Shown piece by piece: positions 1-12,432 of a stretch of 64,000 nt of DNA (position 1 is its first letter; the number at the start of each line of letters is the position of its first letter). Below the pieces are notes generated by a model. That model ran no database searches. It was not told where the DNA came from and saw only the letters and a list, made by a program, of their open reading frames with translations. Source of the stretch: Microthyrium microscopicum (taxonomy: Eukaryota > Ascomycota > Dothideomycetes > Microthyriales > Microthyriaceae); assembly GCA_010405405.1 (NCBI GenBank), contig MU004230.1:1757744-1821743 (forward strand), read 5' to 3'. The position numbers were made by a program, and so were the translations under genes.

Positions 1-2
1 GT

Positions 3-1301
3 CCCACCGATAATTCCATCAGATTGACACCCGAGCCCAGATTCCTTCTTGTCAGGCATTGGTCATTATATGACAGCATGCTCCACTCGCCATACCTTTC
101 TGCCAAACTACACATCTGGAGTGACGCTGGCAAACGCAAAATGCACAAACTACTTGCAAAAATGGGGGTTAGCATTCAACAAAGTAAACAGAACTACCAA
201 CACATGGACATGGAAATTAAGCGGGGTCTTGGTGAGAAGCTTGTTCGATTCGCTCCTCAGTATGGCCTTGAAGGTCTCGTACCGCCTGAGACTCGGCTCA
301 ACAGCAAAGAAGGCTGGGGTTTCGTTCGATGTTGGGGCTGGAAAGCTTGCCTCAGCGCAATAGACTCTGGAATCATACTCGGAGCCATTCTCGAAGTTGG
401 TGACATGGATGTTAAAACTGCAGCAGAGCAAGCTCGCAATGCTGCTCTACAATCTGCTGCTCACTCTGGCACCAGCACGCCTTCCAACAACCAAGATGCT
501 CCTTTGCAAGGGGCCAAAGCTCCTACCCCTGCACAAGCACAGCTTTCTCGCGAAGAGTCTTTGCTCCGGCGCTTCTGGTCGGCCTACGATGCACTCGGGG
601 ACGTTATGCAGCTCACCTCAGCTATACCCACAGCACAACATTTGCATCGTGCTATCCTTCGGACCGGCACATCACTCATTGAGAAGCGACAAATTCGCCA
701 TCTTCGCGCTTTCCGCATGGCAGTCGTGAAGGAAGGACCAGATGTCGCATTGTTCACACATCCAGGTGCACTAGTCAAGTTGGCCTTATGGCTAGCCGAA
801 GCAATCAGCGAAATGGACAGCCTCAAAGGCGCACGAACTGGCGAGCTCGTCATGGCCGGTCTCGACGAAGCGCGTGGCGTCTATGTTGTCGTTGGTCTCG
901 GCGGTGGCAGCGCAGTAGCCAAAATGAAGGAGCGCGAAGCTAGAGTCGCCGAGCGTAAGAAAGAACGGGAGCGGACAAAGGCAGAGCGCAAGGCCGCCAA
1001 GGACAAGAAGCGTCAACAGCGTAAAGATCGGCTGGCGGCATTGGGCGAGAGCGATGCTGAGGACGAAGAAGATGACGAGACGGAAAGCGAAGCGAGTGAG
1101 AGCGAGGAGGAGAGTGAAGATGAAGAGGAAGCTCCTCGAGGCAAGGGTCTCAATCGATTTGGAAATGCGTTCCAGGAGGTTATTGAGGAGACTGGCGTGC
1201 GTGTCAAGGTAGATAGCTTTGAGCACTGTGTGGTGGAGATTCGCAAGGAGGATCTTTCTGGGTTTTTAGAAAGTCTGTGCATGAAGGCGGTTGTGGGATA
1301 G
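3..1301 (+). CDS. CDC45: Cdc45, DNA replication initiation factor (3' part)
   Basis: Cdc45 joins Mcm2-7 and GINS to form the CMG helicase that unwinds DNA at replication forks in the nucleus. The frame is open from base 3 and ends at TAG 1299-1301, giving 432 visible residues; the N-terminal part lies left of the window. The visible part has the conserved Cdc45 core stretch RHWSLYDSM followed by SPYLSAKLHIW, then the LAKMG segment. A long Lys/Arg/Glu-rich segment (about 925-1035) and a very acidic run (about 1045-1140) lie before the conserved end. That charged insertion is unusual so close to the C-terminus but has no frame break. No intron is seen in this part. Family assignment is firm; the true start is not visible. 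Confidence 0.93.
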   Translation, partial: PTDNSIRLTPEPRFLLVRHWSLYDSMLHSPYLSAKLHIWSDAGKRKMHKLLAKMGVSIQQSKQNYQHMDMEIKRGLGEKLVRFAPQYGLEGLVPPETRLNSKEGWGFVRCWGWKACLSAIDSGIILGAILEVGDMDVKTAAEQARNAALQSAAHSGTSTPSNNQDAPLQGAKAPTPAQAQLSREESLLRRFWSAYDALGDVMQLTSAIPTAQHLHRAILRTGTSLIEKRQIRHLRAFRMAVVKEGPDVALFTHPGALVKLALWLAEAISEMDSLKGARTGELVMAGLDEARGVYVVVGLGGGSAVAKMKEREARVAERKKERERTKAERKAAKDKKRQQRKDRLAALGESDAEDEEDDETESEASESEEESEDEEEAPRGKGLNRFGNAFQEVIEETGVRVKVDSFEHCVVEIRKEDLSGFLESLCMKAVVG

Positions 1302-1860
1302 AATGTTGAAGGTCCACAGTAATGAGTTTGGTATGGACATTGGGTAGTTTGGGCATATACAATTTATGACACGTTTTTATTGCATAATGGAACGCCATCT
1401 TTTCAGTCTACTTTAACGAGATCATCGCAATCGTAGTTGACCGAACTGACGATGTGTGTGAAGGTAGTAAAATGGAAATGAAGCACAATTTTCAGCCTTG
1501 CTGAAGGACCAATAAGGCTGAAGATGAGGAGAAACCCTAGCCCTGGCGTCGATTGTTCTTGCCTTGCTTGCCAAGATCTCTGGGCCGCGCTTGCGTCGTC
1601 AACTTTGCCAGGATGTATGCAGCTTGAGCGCAGAGCTGTGCTGTCGGCCTCAATCCTTCCACGATCCACCACTCCATCACTCTCTAGGCTTCCGGCTTGT
1701 CATCTTGCTGCTACTAATAAAAGCTCAGGTGTACACGTCGTCTGCCACACCTCCCTACCAACCTTTCTCTTCCCCGCAAACTACTACTCCATTCTTATAC
1801 CTAAACCATTGTCGCAATCCTACTGCCCAACCTCTCCGCTTGCTTTGCTGGCTAGCCATC
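1302..1860. other. CDC45-SLA2 intergenic region
   Basis: This stretch holds the CDC45 3' UTR and the SLA2 promoter, both genes reading rightwards. A pyrimidine-rich tract at about 1740-1790 lies upstream of the SLA2 ATG, as is common in fungal promoters. Nothing else is seen, and no mating-type gene. Confidence 0.5.
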
Positions 1861-4800
1861 ATGTACGGGCCAACTCGCAATGTCGATATGACAAAGTATG
1901 TCAACCTATCGCTTCGAGCGCCGGCTTGTGTGTATTGTACAATGCTAATGAATAGCTAGACAAGAAGGCGAATTGGCCATCAACATCAAGAAGGCGACCA
2001 ATACAGGTTTGTGCCTTCAGCCTAGTAAACTTTCTATCAAGCTAACTCGAGAATCACAGATGAGACAGCGCCAAAACGTATATCCTATCACTCTTCCATT
2101 ATAATCATCAAGCTCACCTGAAGCTAGGCAAGCATGTACGAGCTTGTATCGTCTATACTTGGGATCACAAATCCTCGCTGTCTTTCTGGGCAGGAATGAA
2201 AGTGTACGCTCAACATCACAACTCTTATTGTGAAACACATGCTAAGACATCCCCAATAGACAGCCAATCCTCGCCGACGAAGTCCAAACCTTTAAAGCCC
2301 TCATTACCGTACACAAAGTCCTACAAGAAGGTCACCCAGTGGCCTTGAAAGAAGCCCAAGCCAATGTTGGATGGCTTGAAAGCTTGCGACGAGGAGCTGG
2401 ACACGGCGAAGGTGTGCGCGGATATGGAAAGCTTATTGAAGAATACGTTTTCTTCTTGCGCGCAAAGCTAGCATTTCATCGACAGCATCAAGAGTTCAAT
2501 GGTACAACTCTTCGAACCACTCTCACAATTACAGCTAACTCCTTCTAGGAACGTTTGAATACGAAGAGTATATCAGCTTGAAGAGCATCAATGACCCAAA
2601 TGAGGGGTATGTAAATTCCTAGTCTTCTGGATTGATTAGCTGACCAATGATAGATATGAAACTATTACCGACCTCATGACCCTTCAAGATCAAATCGACA
2701 ATTTCCAGAAGCTTATCTTCGCGCACATTCCTCATACTGCTCACAGTGAATGCCGTATATCGGCGTTGGTTCCATTGGTCCAGGAAAGCTATGGAATCTA
2801 CAAATTCATTACCAGCATGCTACGAGCTATGCACACAACTCTAGGTGACGATGATGCATTGGCACCACTTCGGGAACGATATAACATGCAACATTACCGA
2901 TTGGTCAAATTTTACTACGAGTGTGGTCAGTTGCGATATCTCACTAGTTTAATCACGGTTCCAAGGCTGCCGCAGGATCCTCCAGGTCTGCTAGCTGAGG
3001 ATGACGAGAGACCCGGTCTGCCCAATCGGCCTGCCAAAGAAATTGAAAAGCCACCAACTCCCGACAAGGTCATAGACCGCGCACCACCGATTGATCCAGA
3101 ACCAATAAACGAGTTCTGGAAGAACCAAGATGCATTTGCAGATGAGCAGCGAAGACTTCAAGAACAGTTCGAAGCTGAGCGTCGAGCTCAAGAAGAACGT
3201 GAGAGACAAGCGCAATTGGACTTTGAGAATCAACAACGAGCTCAAGCAGAACAACAGAGGCTTGAGCAAGAACGTCTTCAGCAACAGCTTCAGAATCAAC
3301 AAACGTACGGTCGCATGGCAGATCTGGAGCGCGAGAATCTTGCCGCCAGAGCCCGGTATGAGCAAGATCAATTGATGCTTCAACAGTATGACCGAAAACT
3401 CCAAGCTCTAGAAGCAGAGCTCGCCCAATTGCAAGCGAATTATCAACAGCAGAACAATTCCAAGGATGAGCAGATTCGAGCCCTTCAAGAATCGGTCAAC
3501 ACATGGCGCAACAAGTATGAATCTTTGGCAAAATTATATTCTCAACTACGGACTGAGCATCTCGAACTGCTTCAAAAGTTCAAGGGTGTTCAAGCCAAGG
3601 CTGCTTCGGCCCAGGAAGCGATTGACCAACGCGAGAAATTGCAGCGCGAGCTGAAGCAAAAGAATTTGGATCTTGCTAACATGCTCCGAGAACGCGATCG
3701 TGCAATGCTGGACAAGGACCGAGTAACTGGCGGTCACAAGGACGAGCTCGACAAACTCAACCGAGAACTTAGATTCGCTAGAGACAAGGCCGAGGATGCC
3801 GAGCGTGCGAAAGGAGCTGAATTGGGAGTCGTCATCAACAGATACCAGAGAGAGATCTCAGATCTTGAGGAGCTTCTTCGTCAACGCGAAAAGGCGCTGG
3901 ACGGTATGCGCGATAGCGGTGAGCTTGATGAGCTTCGCCGTCAATTGCGCGAGAAGGATGATCAAATTGAGATCGTCCAAGCTGGCATGGATCAAACCAT
4001 TCTCGAGCTTAATGCGCTTCGACAACTTCACGAGGCCAACGATCAAGTCATCGATGGCCAGCTCGACTCTGTTGTCTTGGACAGCATTCGCAAGATCAAC
4101 GATATCATTGATTCAGTCCTTCAAAGCGGTGTTCAACGAGTGGACGACTCCATTTACGAGCTTGATTCTTCAATGCAGGCTGGTAACCAGAATGCTTCTG
4201 GTGCCTATGTTCTCTCTCAGATCGAGAAGGCAGCACAAAATGCCATGGAGTTCTCTACTGCATTCCGGGAGTTCATCGCGGATGGACATAATCACAATCA
4301 CGCCGAAATCATTCGTACAGTCAACCTATTTTCTGGCTCCATCTCTGACGTCTTGAGCAACACCAAGGGATTGCAGCGCTTTGCTTCTGATGACCGAAAG
4401 GGTGATCAGCTTATCAACGCCGCACGAAAGTCTGCTCAATCAACTATCAAGTTCTTCCGTGACTTGCAATCTTTCCGTCTAACAGGCCTCGACGACCATC
4501 AAAAGCAAGATGTTATCATTCATAATAATGGGGACGTCCAATTAAACCTCCAGAACCTCTCAAAGCTGGCGGACGCTTTCGCTCCAAAGAGCAAGATTAC
4601 TAACCAATCTGGTGACCTTGGAGACTTGGTTGATCAGGAAATGACCAATGCCGCGAAGGCTATCGACGCGGCTGCTGCTCGCCTCCAAGCTCTCATGAAC
4701 AAGCCAAGAGACGCATATTCCACCTATGAGCTCAAGATTCACGAGTAAGTACTTTTTGATCATACCTCTGTAGCCTGACTAACAATGACAGCTCCATCAT

Positions 4801-5371
4801 CAACGCAGCAATTGCCATTACCAACGCCATTGCTCAACTCATCAAGGCGGCCACCGACTCCCAGCAAGAAATCGTTCGCGAAGGCAAAGGTTCTTCCAGC
4901 CGTGCTGCCTTCTACAAGAAACACAACCGCTGGACCGAGGGTCTCATCAGTGCCGCCAAAGCTGTCGCTAATTCGACTAACTTACTCATCGAGACAGCTG
5001 ACGGTGTCATCTCCGGCCACAAGACACCCGAGCAACTTATTGTCGCCTCTAACGATGTTGCCGCATCCACTGCTCAACTGGTCGCTGCCAGTCGTGTCAA
5101 GGCTAGCTTGATGAGCAAGACTCAAGAACGTCTTGAGACTGCGAGCCGTGCTGTCACACAAGCTTGCCGCAGCTTGGTTCGCCAAGTGCAAGACATTATT
5201 GCTCAGCGCGATCAAGATGCGGATAATGTGGATTATAGCAAGCTCAGTCGACATGAGTTGACGACAACGGAAATGGAGCAGCAGGTGGAGATTTTGACGC
5301 TGGAGAATAAGTTGGGCCAGGCCCGGACACGGTTGGGTGAGATGCGTAAGCTGGCGTACCAGGATGAGTGA
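1861..5371 (+). CDS. SLA2: Sla2/End4, actin-binding endocytic adaptor
   Basis: Sla2 (HIP1R family) links the clathrin coat to cortical actin during endocytosis. Proposed exons are 1861-1895, 1960-2006, 2060-2077, 2128-2203, 2260-2501, 2549-2606, 2654-4744 and 4792-5371, giving 1048 residues with phases that all agree. The N-terminal ANTH domain (about residues 5-280) binds phosphoinositides; QEGELAINIKKATN and FWAGMK belong to it. A Gln/Glu-rich coiled coil covers about residues 314-634. The last ~200 residues are the talin-like I/LWEQ (THATCH) actin-binding domain, with the FYKKHNRWTEGLISAAKAVA segment. Exon 3 is only 18 nt. The ATG at 1861 is chosen because it gives the family N-terminus. 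In many Pezizomycotina this gene borders MAT; here its neighbours are CDC45 and SLU7. Confidence 0.95.
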
Positions 5372-5732
5372 TGAGATGAGGCGTAAGTGTACGTGGTGGG
5401 TCAACTCATTCATTTTGGCTTGACGCGTCTTGGCTGTCAGAGAGATACATACCTCCATTCCGCCTGATCGTTGCTGGCTATATGCCAGCATATGGAGCGC
5501 GGAGTTTCAGGTTGTGGATATTCGGATCTTTGCTCCAAGACTTGAAATGGCACTTGATTTTACTCCCTTTGTGTGCAAGTTGGATTTGGCGTGAGTATGA
5601 TGTACAAGACTGTATATATCCTGGACACACATGTTCATGTTTGCGTTGTGTAAAATGACTAACTGGGGGTATCATTTGAGCTTTAATCTGCCCATTTCGC
5701 TATATAAAAAGTTTTACTTCCTCCAAGTTCTA
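5372..5732. other. Convergent SLA2/SLU7 3' region
   Basis: SLA2 and SLU7 converge here, so the 361 bases should hold two 3' UTRs and terminators. It contains TA-rich runs such as tatataaaaag near 5701-5711. No gene is supported. Confidence 0.5.
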
Positions 5733-7136
5733 TCAATCCATCAACTGTTCTGAACTCATCATTTTGGCCATGGGATCTGCGGCATTGGTGCGTTTCCGCC
5801 GGTAATTTTCCATCTCTTCCTCTGTTATACCGTCTGTCATCTCGGTGATGGTGCGTTTCCGCTTTGCTGTCTCGGCTTCTGTGTCGCGCGGTTTGGTAGG
5901 CTTTTCTTTTGAAGATGGTGCTTCGATCGCGAGCTGCTCGACTTCCTCTTCAGCAGCATCGCCGTCTACTATGCCAGCCTTTAGTCGTTTCTCGGCCTCG
6001 AATGCTTCTTTGCCGGCGTCGCCAGTGCAGTAGCTGTTTTTGACTGTGGAGTGACAGCATGAATAGCCCCAGCTGAAAGCGGACCACCAGCTTCCCCATA
6101 CGCTCGTGTGATTGTTGGGATATACATCTTCGGCATACTTGCTCATCGGCTTGACCTTGGGCGCTCCTTTGACACCGCCTGATTCATCGTACTCGACAAA
6201 CGTCTCTGACTCGGTAACCATGAGATCTTTACCGGGAGCAACACCGAGATGTTCATCGCCGCCGTATTTGTCGAGCAGCGCTTTGCGATGAGCCGCTTTC
6301 TTGGCTTCTGCCTCACCGGCTTCTTTCTTGAGCGCGAGTTCGCCAGCGGTTGGATTTGCCTGGAGATGTATTTTCGCACCCGCCTCTTGTCGTTCCCATG
6401 CATATCTCTGTGCTTTCTCAAACTCCGCCGCATCACCACCTTTGCGAACGAAGCCCTCCTCCGCAACCAGCTTCGCATCATCTCCTGTTCCCTTGCCAGT
6501 CCCCTCCTCCGCCGCCGCCAGCGATCTTGTCTTGGGATCATACTGTGCGCCATCCAAATCGAGATTGAGGAGATACTTCGCCGTGTCCTCCCTTAATCTC
6601 AAATTCCTCGTACTAGTACTCTGCTGTCTCCCCATATCCGTCTCCTCCTCATACCGATCCCCCTCGCCCTCACCCTCCACCTCCCCACCCCTCCTCAACG
6701 CATCCAACTCATTATACTCATCCACCACTTTCTGATACTCGTCCTTACTAAACCCATTCCACCGATCCCGCTTCGCATCCCACCCCAACTTGACATCCAT
6801 AACCACCTCATCCGCCTGAATATCCGCGCCCGTCCATTTCGCACCTTGCTTGCGCGGCCGACTAAGACAGTCTTTTTTCTTATGTGTCATTGCGCCGCAG
6901 TTTTCGCACGCGCCCTTGCGGTATTTGGTCGCGGCAGGTCCGCGCTTGGCACCGCGGTCGTACCATTTGGAGGTGGGGTCTGTTTCGTGGGCTTTTTGGA
7001 GACGTTGATGGGTTAGGTAGTCGTCGGTGGAGTCGGCGGGGACGTAGAAGGGGGCGTTGGCGATGAAGGAGGGGATGTATTGATTCTTTTCGGTGTTTTG
7101 CTGGGCTTCTGTTGGGGGTTTGCTTGGTGGCGCCAT
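5733..7136 (-). CDS. SLU7: Slu7, second-step pre-mRNA splicing factor
   Basis: Slu7 acts in the spliceosome at the second catalytic step, helping choose and dock the 3' splice site. The gene is a single exon of 467 residues from ATG 7134-7136 (minus strand). The N-terminus carries [13 protein letters not shown], and a CCHC zinc knuckle follows at C77-x2-C80-x4-H85-x4-C90, both diagnostic of Slu7. The middle holds the conserved [10 protein letters not shown] and [14 protein letters not shown] segments. The region around [17 protein letters not shown] near residue 360 is the second family signature. The C-terminus is Lys/Glu-rich. Head-to-head with RPT1 (362 bases between the start codons), so both may share a promoter. 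Several introns in this window appear to end in unusual AAG acceptors, which makes its presence apt but not causally informative. Confidence 0.95.
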   Translation of the reverse strand: MAPPSKPPTEAQQNTEKNQYIPSFIANAPFYVPADSTDDYLTHQRLQKAHETDPTSKWYDRGAKRGPAATKYRKGACENCGAMTHKKKDCLSRPRKQGAKWTGADIQADEVVMDVKLGWDAKRDRWNGFSKDEYQKVVDEYNELDALRRGGEVEGEGEGDRYEEETDMGRQQSTSTRNLRLREDTAKYLLNLDLDGAQYDPKTRSLAAAEEGTGKGTGDDAKLVAEEGFVRKGGDAAEFEKAQRYAWERQEAGAKIHLQANPTAGELALKKEAGEAEAKKAAHRKALLDKYGGDEHLGVAPGKDLMVTESETFVEYDESGGVKGAPKVKPMSKYAEDVYPNNHTSVWGSWWSAFSWGYSCCHSTVKNSYCTGDAGKEAFEAEKRLKAGIVDGDAAEEEVEQLAIEAPSSKEKPTKPRDTEAETAKRKRTITEMTDGITEEEMENYRRKRTNAADPMAKMMSSEQLMD

Positions 7137-7498
7137 TTTGGCTAGTGATACTTGCTATTTTGGGCGTGAGCGAAAGTTGTTGTTGGGATGTGAGAGAGTT
7201 GAAGGTTGATCAAATGTTCAAGTTTTGGGGAGAGGCGAAAGGTCATGAAATCTTTCGGGCTAGGGCTTGTGTTGGTTCCATGGTTGCACCTTCCCAAGCC
7301 GCGTCGCTCTGTAAGCCTGGTAGCTTCTACACACCATTCACTGTTACAACCACTCTATCAACTTTCAACATTCGACAACCATTCACCTATCTTTTCCTTC
7401 GCTACTCGCTCATACACTCGATTCAGCTACTGATACCTCTCTTTATCTTACGGACCCCACATACCCTCTAGCGCCCCGTCAAAAGGGAAGCTGTCAAC
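7137..7498. promoter_or_regulatory. Divergent SLU7/RPT1 promoter region
   Basis: The two ATGs face away from each other across 362 bases, so this stretch must hold both promoters. The RPT1 side has pyrimidine-rich tracts at about 7330-7465. No clear TATA box or known factor site was recognised. Confidence 0.5.
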
Positions 7499-8967
7499 AT
7501 GCCCTCAGCTACCGGACAAGATTGGGAGAAGTTCCAGAAGAAGTTTGCCGACGACGAAGTAGAAGAAAAGAAGATCACACCTCTCTCCGATGAGTGCGTA
7601 ACTCCACCGTATAGGTAGATGGATGAAGTGCTGACGGTAATAGGGATATTCAAGTACTCAAAACATATGGCGCCGCCCCCTACGCTGCGGAACTGCGGAA
7701 GCTCGAGAAGGATATCAAAGAAAAGCAGAACAGTGTGAACGAAAAGATTGGTATGTACTATAGTTTCTGCATTGTAATGATGAAAACTGACTGGATGAAG
7801 GCGTAAAGGAATCAGACACTGGCCTAGCGCCTCCACATCTCTGGGATATCGCCGCCGACCGGCAACGAATGCAAGAAGAACAACCACTACAGGTTGCAAG
7901 ATGTACAAAGATTATCCAGGACGAAAAGGACCCCGAGAAGAGCAAATATGTCATCAATGTCAAGCAGATTGCCAAGTTTGTTGTGAACTTGGGCGAGCGA
8001 GTCAGTCCTACAGATATCGAAGAGGGCATGCGGGTTGGGTACGATATACATTCTTGAACTTGAAGGCGCACGACTAACTATATCTAGTGTTGATCGAAAC
8101 AAGTACCAAATCCTGATGCCTCTTCCTCCCAAGATCGACCCCTCAGTTACGATGATGACGGTCGAAGACAAGCCCGATGTCACTTATGGAGATGTTGGTG
8201 GATGCAAAGAACAAATAGAAAAGCTACGTGAAGTAGTAGAGATGCCACTTCTATCACCCGAGCGATTTGTTAGTCTCGGTATCGATCCACCAAAAGGTGC
8301 CCTTCTCTACGGACCACCCGGCACAGGAAAGACGCTATGTGCGCGAGCTGTAGCCAACCGAACCGACGCTACCTTTATTCGAGTCATTGGCAGTGAGTTG
8401 GTGCAAAAGTACGTTGGAGAGGGTGCTCGTATGGTTCGCGAACTATTCGAGATGGCGCGAACGAAAAAGGCATGCATCATCTTCTTTGACGAGATTGACG
8501 CCATTGGTGGCGCCCGTTTCGATGATGGTGCTGGCGGTGACAACGAAGTCCAACGAACTATGTTGGAGTTGATTACACAACTGGACGGTTTCGACTCGCG
8601 AGGCAACATCAAGGTCATGTTTGCGACCAATCGACCGTCTACCCTTGATCCAGCCCTTATGCGACCTGGCCGTATTGATCGTAAGATCGAATTCTCCCTG
8701 CCCGACATGGAGGGCCGCGCAAACATCTTGCGTATTCACGCAAAGAGTATGTCAGTGGAGCGGGATATTCGCTGGGAGCTCATTTCACGTATGTGTCCCA
8801 ACTCGACAGGTGCAGAGCTGCGTAGTGTTGCGACTGAAGCGGGCATGTTTGCGATTCGGGGTCGGCGCAAGGTGGCCACTGAGAAGGACTTTTTGGCAGC
8901 GGTGGACAAGGTCATCCAGAAGAACCGCAAGTTTAACTCGACGGCGGAATACATGCAGTATAATTAA
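7499..8967 (+). CDS. RPT1: 26S proteasome regulatory ATPase Rpt1
   Basis: Rpt1 (PSMC2/Rpt1 type) is one of six AAA ATPases in the base of the 19S cap that unfold ubiquitinated substrates and feed them into the 20S core. Exons 7499-7593, 7644-7750, 7801-8038 and 8088-8967 give 439 residues with consistent phases. An N-terminal coiled coil is followed by an OB-like region, then the AAA module. Walker A GPPGTGKT lies at about 222-229, Walker B IIFFDEID at about 277-284, and the arginine-finger region MRPGRIDRK follows. The [18 protein letters not shown] segment and the end in YMQYN place it with Rpt1 rather than Rpt2-6. The start ATG at 7499 gives a typical N-terminus. Confidence 0.95.
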
Positions 8968-9492
8968 AGGGTGGATAGTGCAGGTATAATGAGAAGAAGC
9001 GATGTGTGAGTCGAGTGACAGTGTAATAGTACTACCAATAGACATGGCATGAATCCTTCTTTGATTATGAACTTCAATGTGCCTTGCTTTAAATCATTAC
9101 TACAGCGACCTAGCTTTGCTCCAATTCAGAACGTTGCTAGAGAAGAGCAGCGACTTCTACTGTCATGAACGACTTTGGTGATGTCGCGGCAATCTCGGGC
9201 TGTGATTGGATGACTAGAGCGTACAGGCATTGTCAAGGGGGAAGAAGGAACGACCAACTTGTCATCTGGCATCTTCAACAACATTTGAACTGAGAACTTT
9301 CTCACCCACCATTCAATTCTAAACCATCCTTTCCTTCAACCATTGCCTTTGCAAGTCTGCTCATAGCATCGAGCAAGCCCATTGTCGTACTCGTTGACTC
9401 AGAGTGCGCGTGGCCTTTTCGCGACTTCCTCGCGGAACCCCCATCTCTTGGCCTCCACACTTTTTTTCCTGGTTTAACCTTTCATTCACAAA
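8968..9492. other. RPT1-PMT4 intergenic region
   Basis: RPT1 3' UTR and PMT4 promoter. A pyrimidine-rich stretch at about 9301-9350 and another near 9450-9480 precede the PMT4 ATG. No gene is supported. Confidence 0.45.
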
Positions 9493-11908
9493 ATGTCAAC
9501 TCCGCCGCCCGAGTTACGGCAGAGAAAAGCTGCAAGCAGTAAAAAGAAACAGAATACAGAGCATCATGTTGTTGATTCAGAGAATGCTGTACTGGCCAAA
9601 GTCCAACAGCAGCTTCAAGCTGGGAAACAGTCGGAATGGGACTATAAGCTCGCTCTCGTTATCATAACCATTGGTGCTTTCATCACTCGATTCTGGGGCA
9701 TATCACATCCGAATCAAGTGGTGTTTGATGAAGTCCATTTTGGAAAGGTATGAGAAACTCATCCTGTTGGATGTCCTTTGCTAATAGCTTCTAGTTCGCA
9801 TCGTATTATCTCCAACGAACCTACTTTTTCGATGTACATCCTCCCTTTGGCAAGCTCCTCTACGCATTTACCGGGTGGCTAGTCGGCTACAAAGGCGACT
9901 TTCTTTTCGAAAATATCGGCGATTCTTACATCACGAACAAGGTCCCATATGTCGCATACCGTTCTCTACCTGCCCTTCAAGGTGCCTTGACAGTCTCTTC
10001 TGTCTTCTGGATCATGTGGGAATCAGGATACTCTCTTCCTGCGACTCTGGCTGCCACTGGAATCATGCTCTTTGATAACGCACATATTGGTCAGACTCGT
10101 TTGATCTTGCTGGATGCCACTCTCATCCTTTTCATGGCTCTCAGTCTCTTGTGCTACGTTCGATTCTACAAGCTTAGACACATTCCATTTACTAGGAAAT
10201 GGTGGAAATGGCTGCTGCTTACTGGAACATGTCTCAGCTGTGTCATTTCTACCAAGTACGTCGGTGTCTTTTCCTTTGTCAGCATTGGTGTACCGGTCTG
10301 CTTTGATTTGTGGGAGTTGCTTGATGTCAACCGCCGACGTGGAACACTTTCCCTACCAGAATTTGGACGTCACTTTGCGGCTCGTGTCGTTGGTTTGATT
10401 CTCATCCCATTCCTTCTCTATCTCTTCTGGTTCCAGGTTCATTTCACTATTCTCAACCGATCTGGTCCAGGTGACGATTTCATGACACCTGAGTTTCAGC
10501 AAACCCTTTCCGATAATGTCATGAACTCTGCATCGGTCGGAATCCAATATGGCGATAGTATTACTATGAAGCACAAGGAGACCAAAGTTTTCTTGCACAG
10601 TCATGATGAGAAATATCCTCTTCGATATGAAGATGGACGTATCTCCAGTCAAGGTCAACAAGTTACTGGATACCCCCACAATGACACCAACAATTTCTGG
10701 GAAATCCAACCAGCCTCTGAATATGACACAAAGCGCGGCTCCTCGGTTCGCAATGGCGATGTTGTCCGACTTTTGCATATCGGCACTCAGCACGTGCTTC
10801 TCACCCACGATGTTGCTTCGCCATACTACCCAACCAACCAAGAGTTCACGGCAGTCCCTCTAGAAGTGGCTAACACGGAACGATTCAACGACACGCTCTT
10901 CGAGCTCAAGATTGAAAACGGCAAACCTGGTCAGGAGTTCCGAACTATGGCGTCCCATTTCAAACTCGTCCATGTTCCGACTAAAGTCGCCATGTGGACC
11001 CATACCACTCCTCTGCCAGAGTGGGCCTTCAAACAAGCTGAGATCAATGGTAACAAGAACATCTTGCAATCGAGCAACGCCTGGTTTGTCGAAGCCATCA
11101 CAAACCTCCCAGCCGACAACGATCGTATTAGTAAGGAGCCACGCAAGGTCAAGACAATGCCATTTCTCAAGAAATACCTTGAGCTACAGCGTGCCATGTT
11201 CTTCCACAATAATGCTCTTACCAGCAGCCATCCCTACGCCAGTGTACCCATCCAGTGGCCCTTCCTACTCCGTGGTGTCTCTTTCTGGACCGAGAACGAC
11301 ACCCGCCAACAAATCTACTTCCTCGGCAACCCAATCGGATGGTGGATCGCTAGCAGTCTCCTCGCCGTCTTCGCCGGCATCGTTGGTGCAGACCAACTCG
11401 CCCTCCGCCGTGGTCTAGACGTTTTAGACGAGCGTAAGCTTTCACCCTTTCATTTGACGTAACTCCTTACTAACATAACCCAGGTACCCGTCGCCGTCTC
11501 TACAACTCCACCGGCTTCTTCTTCCTTACCTGGGCAGCCCACTACTTTCCCTTCTTCATCATGGGCCGCCAACTCTTTCTCCATCACTACCTACCTGCCC
11601 ACCTCGCGTCTGCGCTCGTTACTGGCGCTCTCGTGGAATTCATTTTCAATGTCGAGCCTCTTAGCCCAGAGGATATCAACGCCAACAAGAAGAAGGGCTC
11701 AACTGCCGCGTCCACCCACACACCTATTCGCCAGCGTCTGTCAAATGGCAGTTTGTTGCCAGCGTGGGCGGCCACGGGTGTCATTTGGGCGGCGGTTGTG
11801 TGGTGCTTTTGGTTCTTTGCGCCGCTTACGTATGGTAAACCTGGTTTGAGCGTGGACCAGGTCTTGTCGCGCAAGTGGCTAGGGTATGACTTGCATTTCG
11901 CGAAATAG
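9493..11908 (+). CDS. PMT4: Protein O-mannosyltransferase, PMT4 family
   Basis: This ER membrane enzyme transfers mannose from dolichyl-phosphate-mannose to Ser/Thr of secretory proteins, starting O-mannosyl glycans. Exons 9493-9747, 9795-11433 and 11484-11908 give 772 residues, close to yeast Pmt4. The first luminal loop carries the essential acidic pair in VVFDEVHFGKF (D79, E80), followed by YFFDVHPPFGKLL. A luminal MIR region spans about residues 339-520, starting near YGDSITMKHKET and including SSQGQQVTGY. Hydrophobic helices flank it on both sides. The match to Pmt4 in HFTILNRSGPGDDFM and the MIR start separates it from the Pmt1 and Pmt2 groups. Pmt4 homodimers favour membrane-bound substrates in yeast; that is inferred here. 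Confidence 0.93.
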
Positions 11909-12432
11909 ATGCGATTAGATTAGTGATAGCGTGATTAAGGGAGAGGAGGTGTGATTATAGTGTAAGTGGAGTGTGGGCAAAAGGGTGTTCTCATCTTTGG
12001 GTGGCGCTGATGTATATTAGATGTGGTGTTTGGGTGCGTTCTCTACTGTGTCTTAATATTGTAGGTAGCAATCTTGTTCTCCTTTCACTTGACCGAGATC
12101 TATTTCCATTCGCTAGGTATGAATGTTGAGCGTATTTTGACTCCAGAGTCACAATTCATGAATACTGAAGCGGTTCCTCAAGTCTTGTGGTTAGAGTCAT
12201 TGATTTATCAGAAAGTTCGACAGCTTGAAACGACATCAACTACAAAATGAACAGAAAAACCATAATATACCTCATTATACTAGTAACCATTATGTTCGCG
12301 GTTACTTAGTTGCCTCCGCTGTTTCATACATGGCATGATAAGGACTTTATCGTTCCGTTAGACGCTATAATCCACAGCCACAGCAGAAATTCACGCTCAA
12401 ATACTTTCGCTAGGTCACAAGCTATGTCGCCA
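11909..12432. other. PMT4 3' flank
   Basis: Holds the PMT4 3' UTR and then unassigned sequence. No coding signal stands out. Confidence 0.4.

Noticed and set aside
7119-7136. GGTGGC word near the SLU7/RPT1 divergent promoter, similar to the proteasome control element
   Set aside because: It lies inside the SLU7 coding start and lacks the full GGTGGCAAA word, so it is most likely coincidence.
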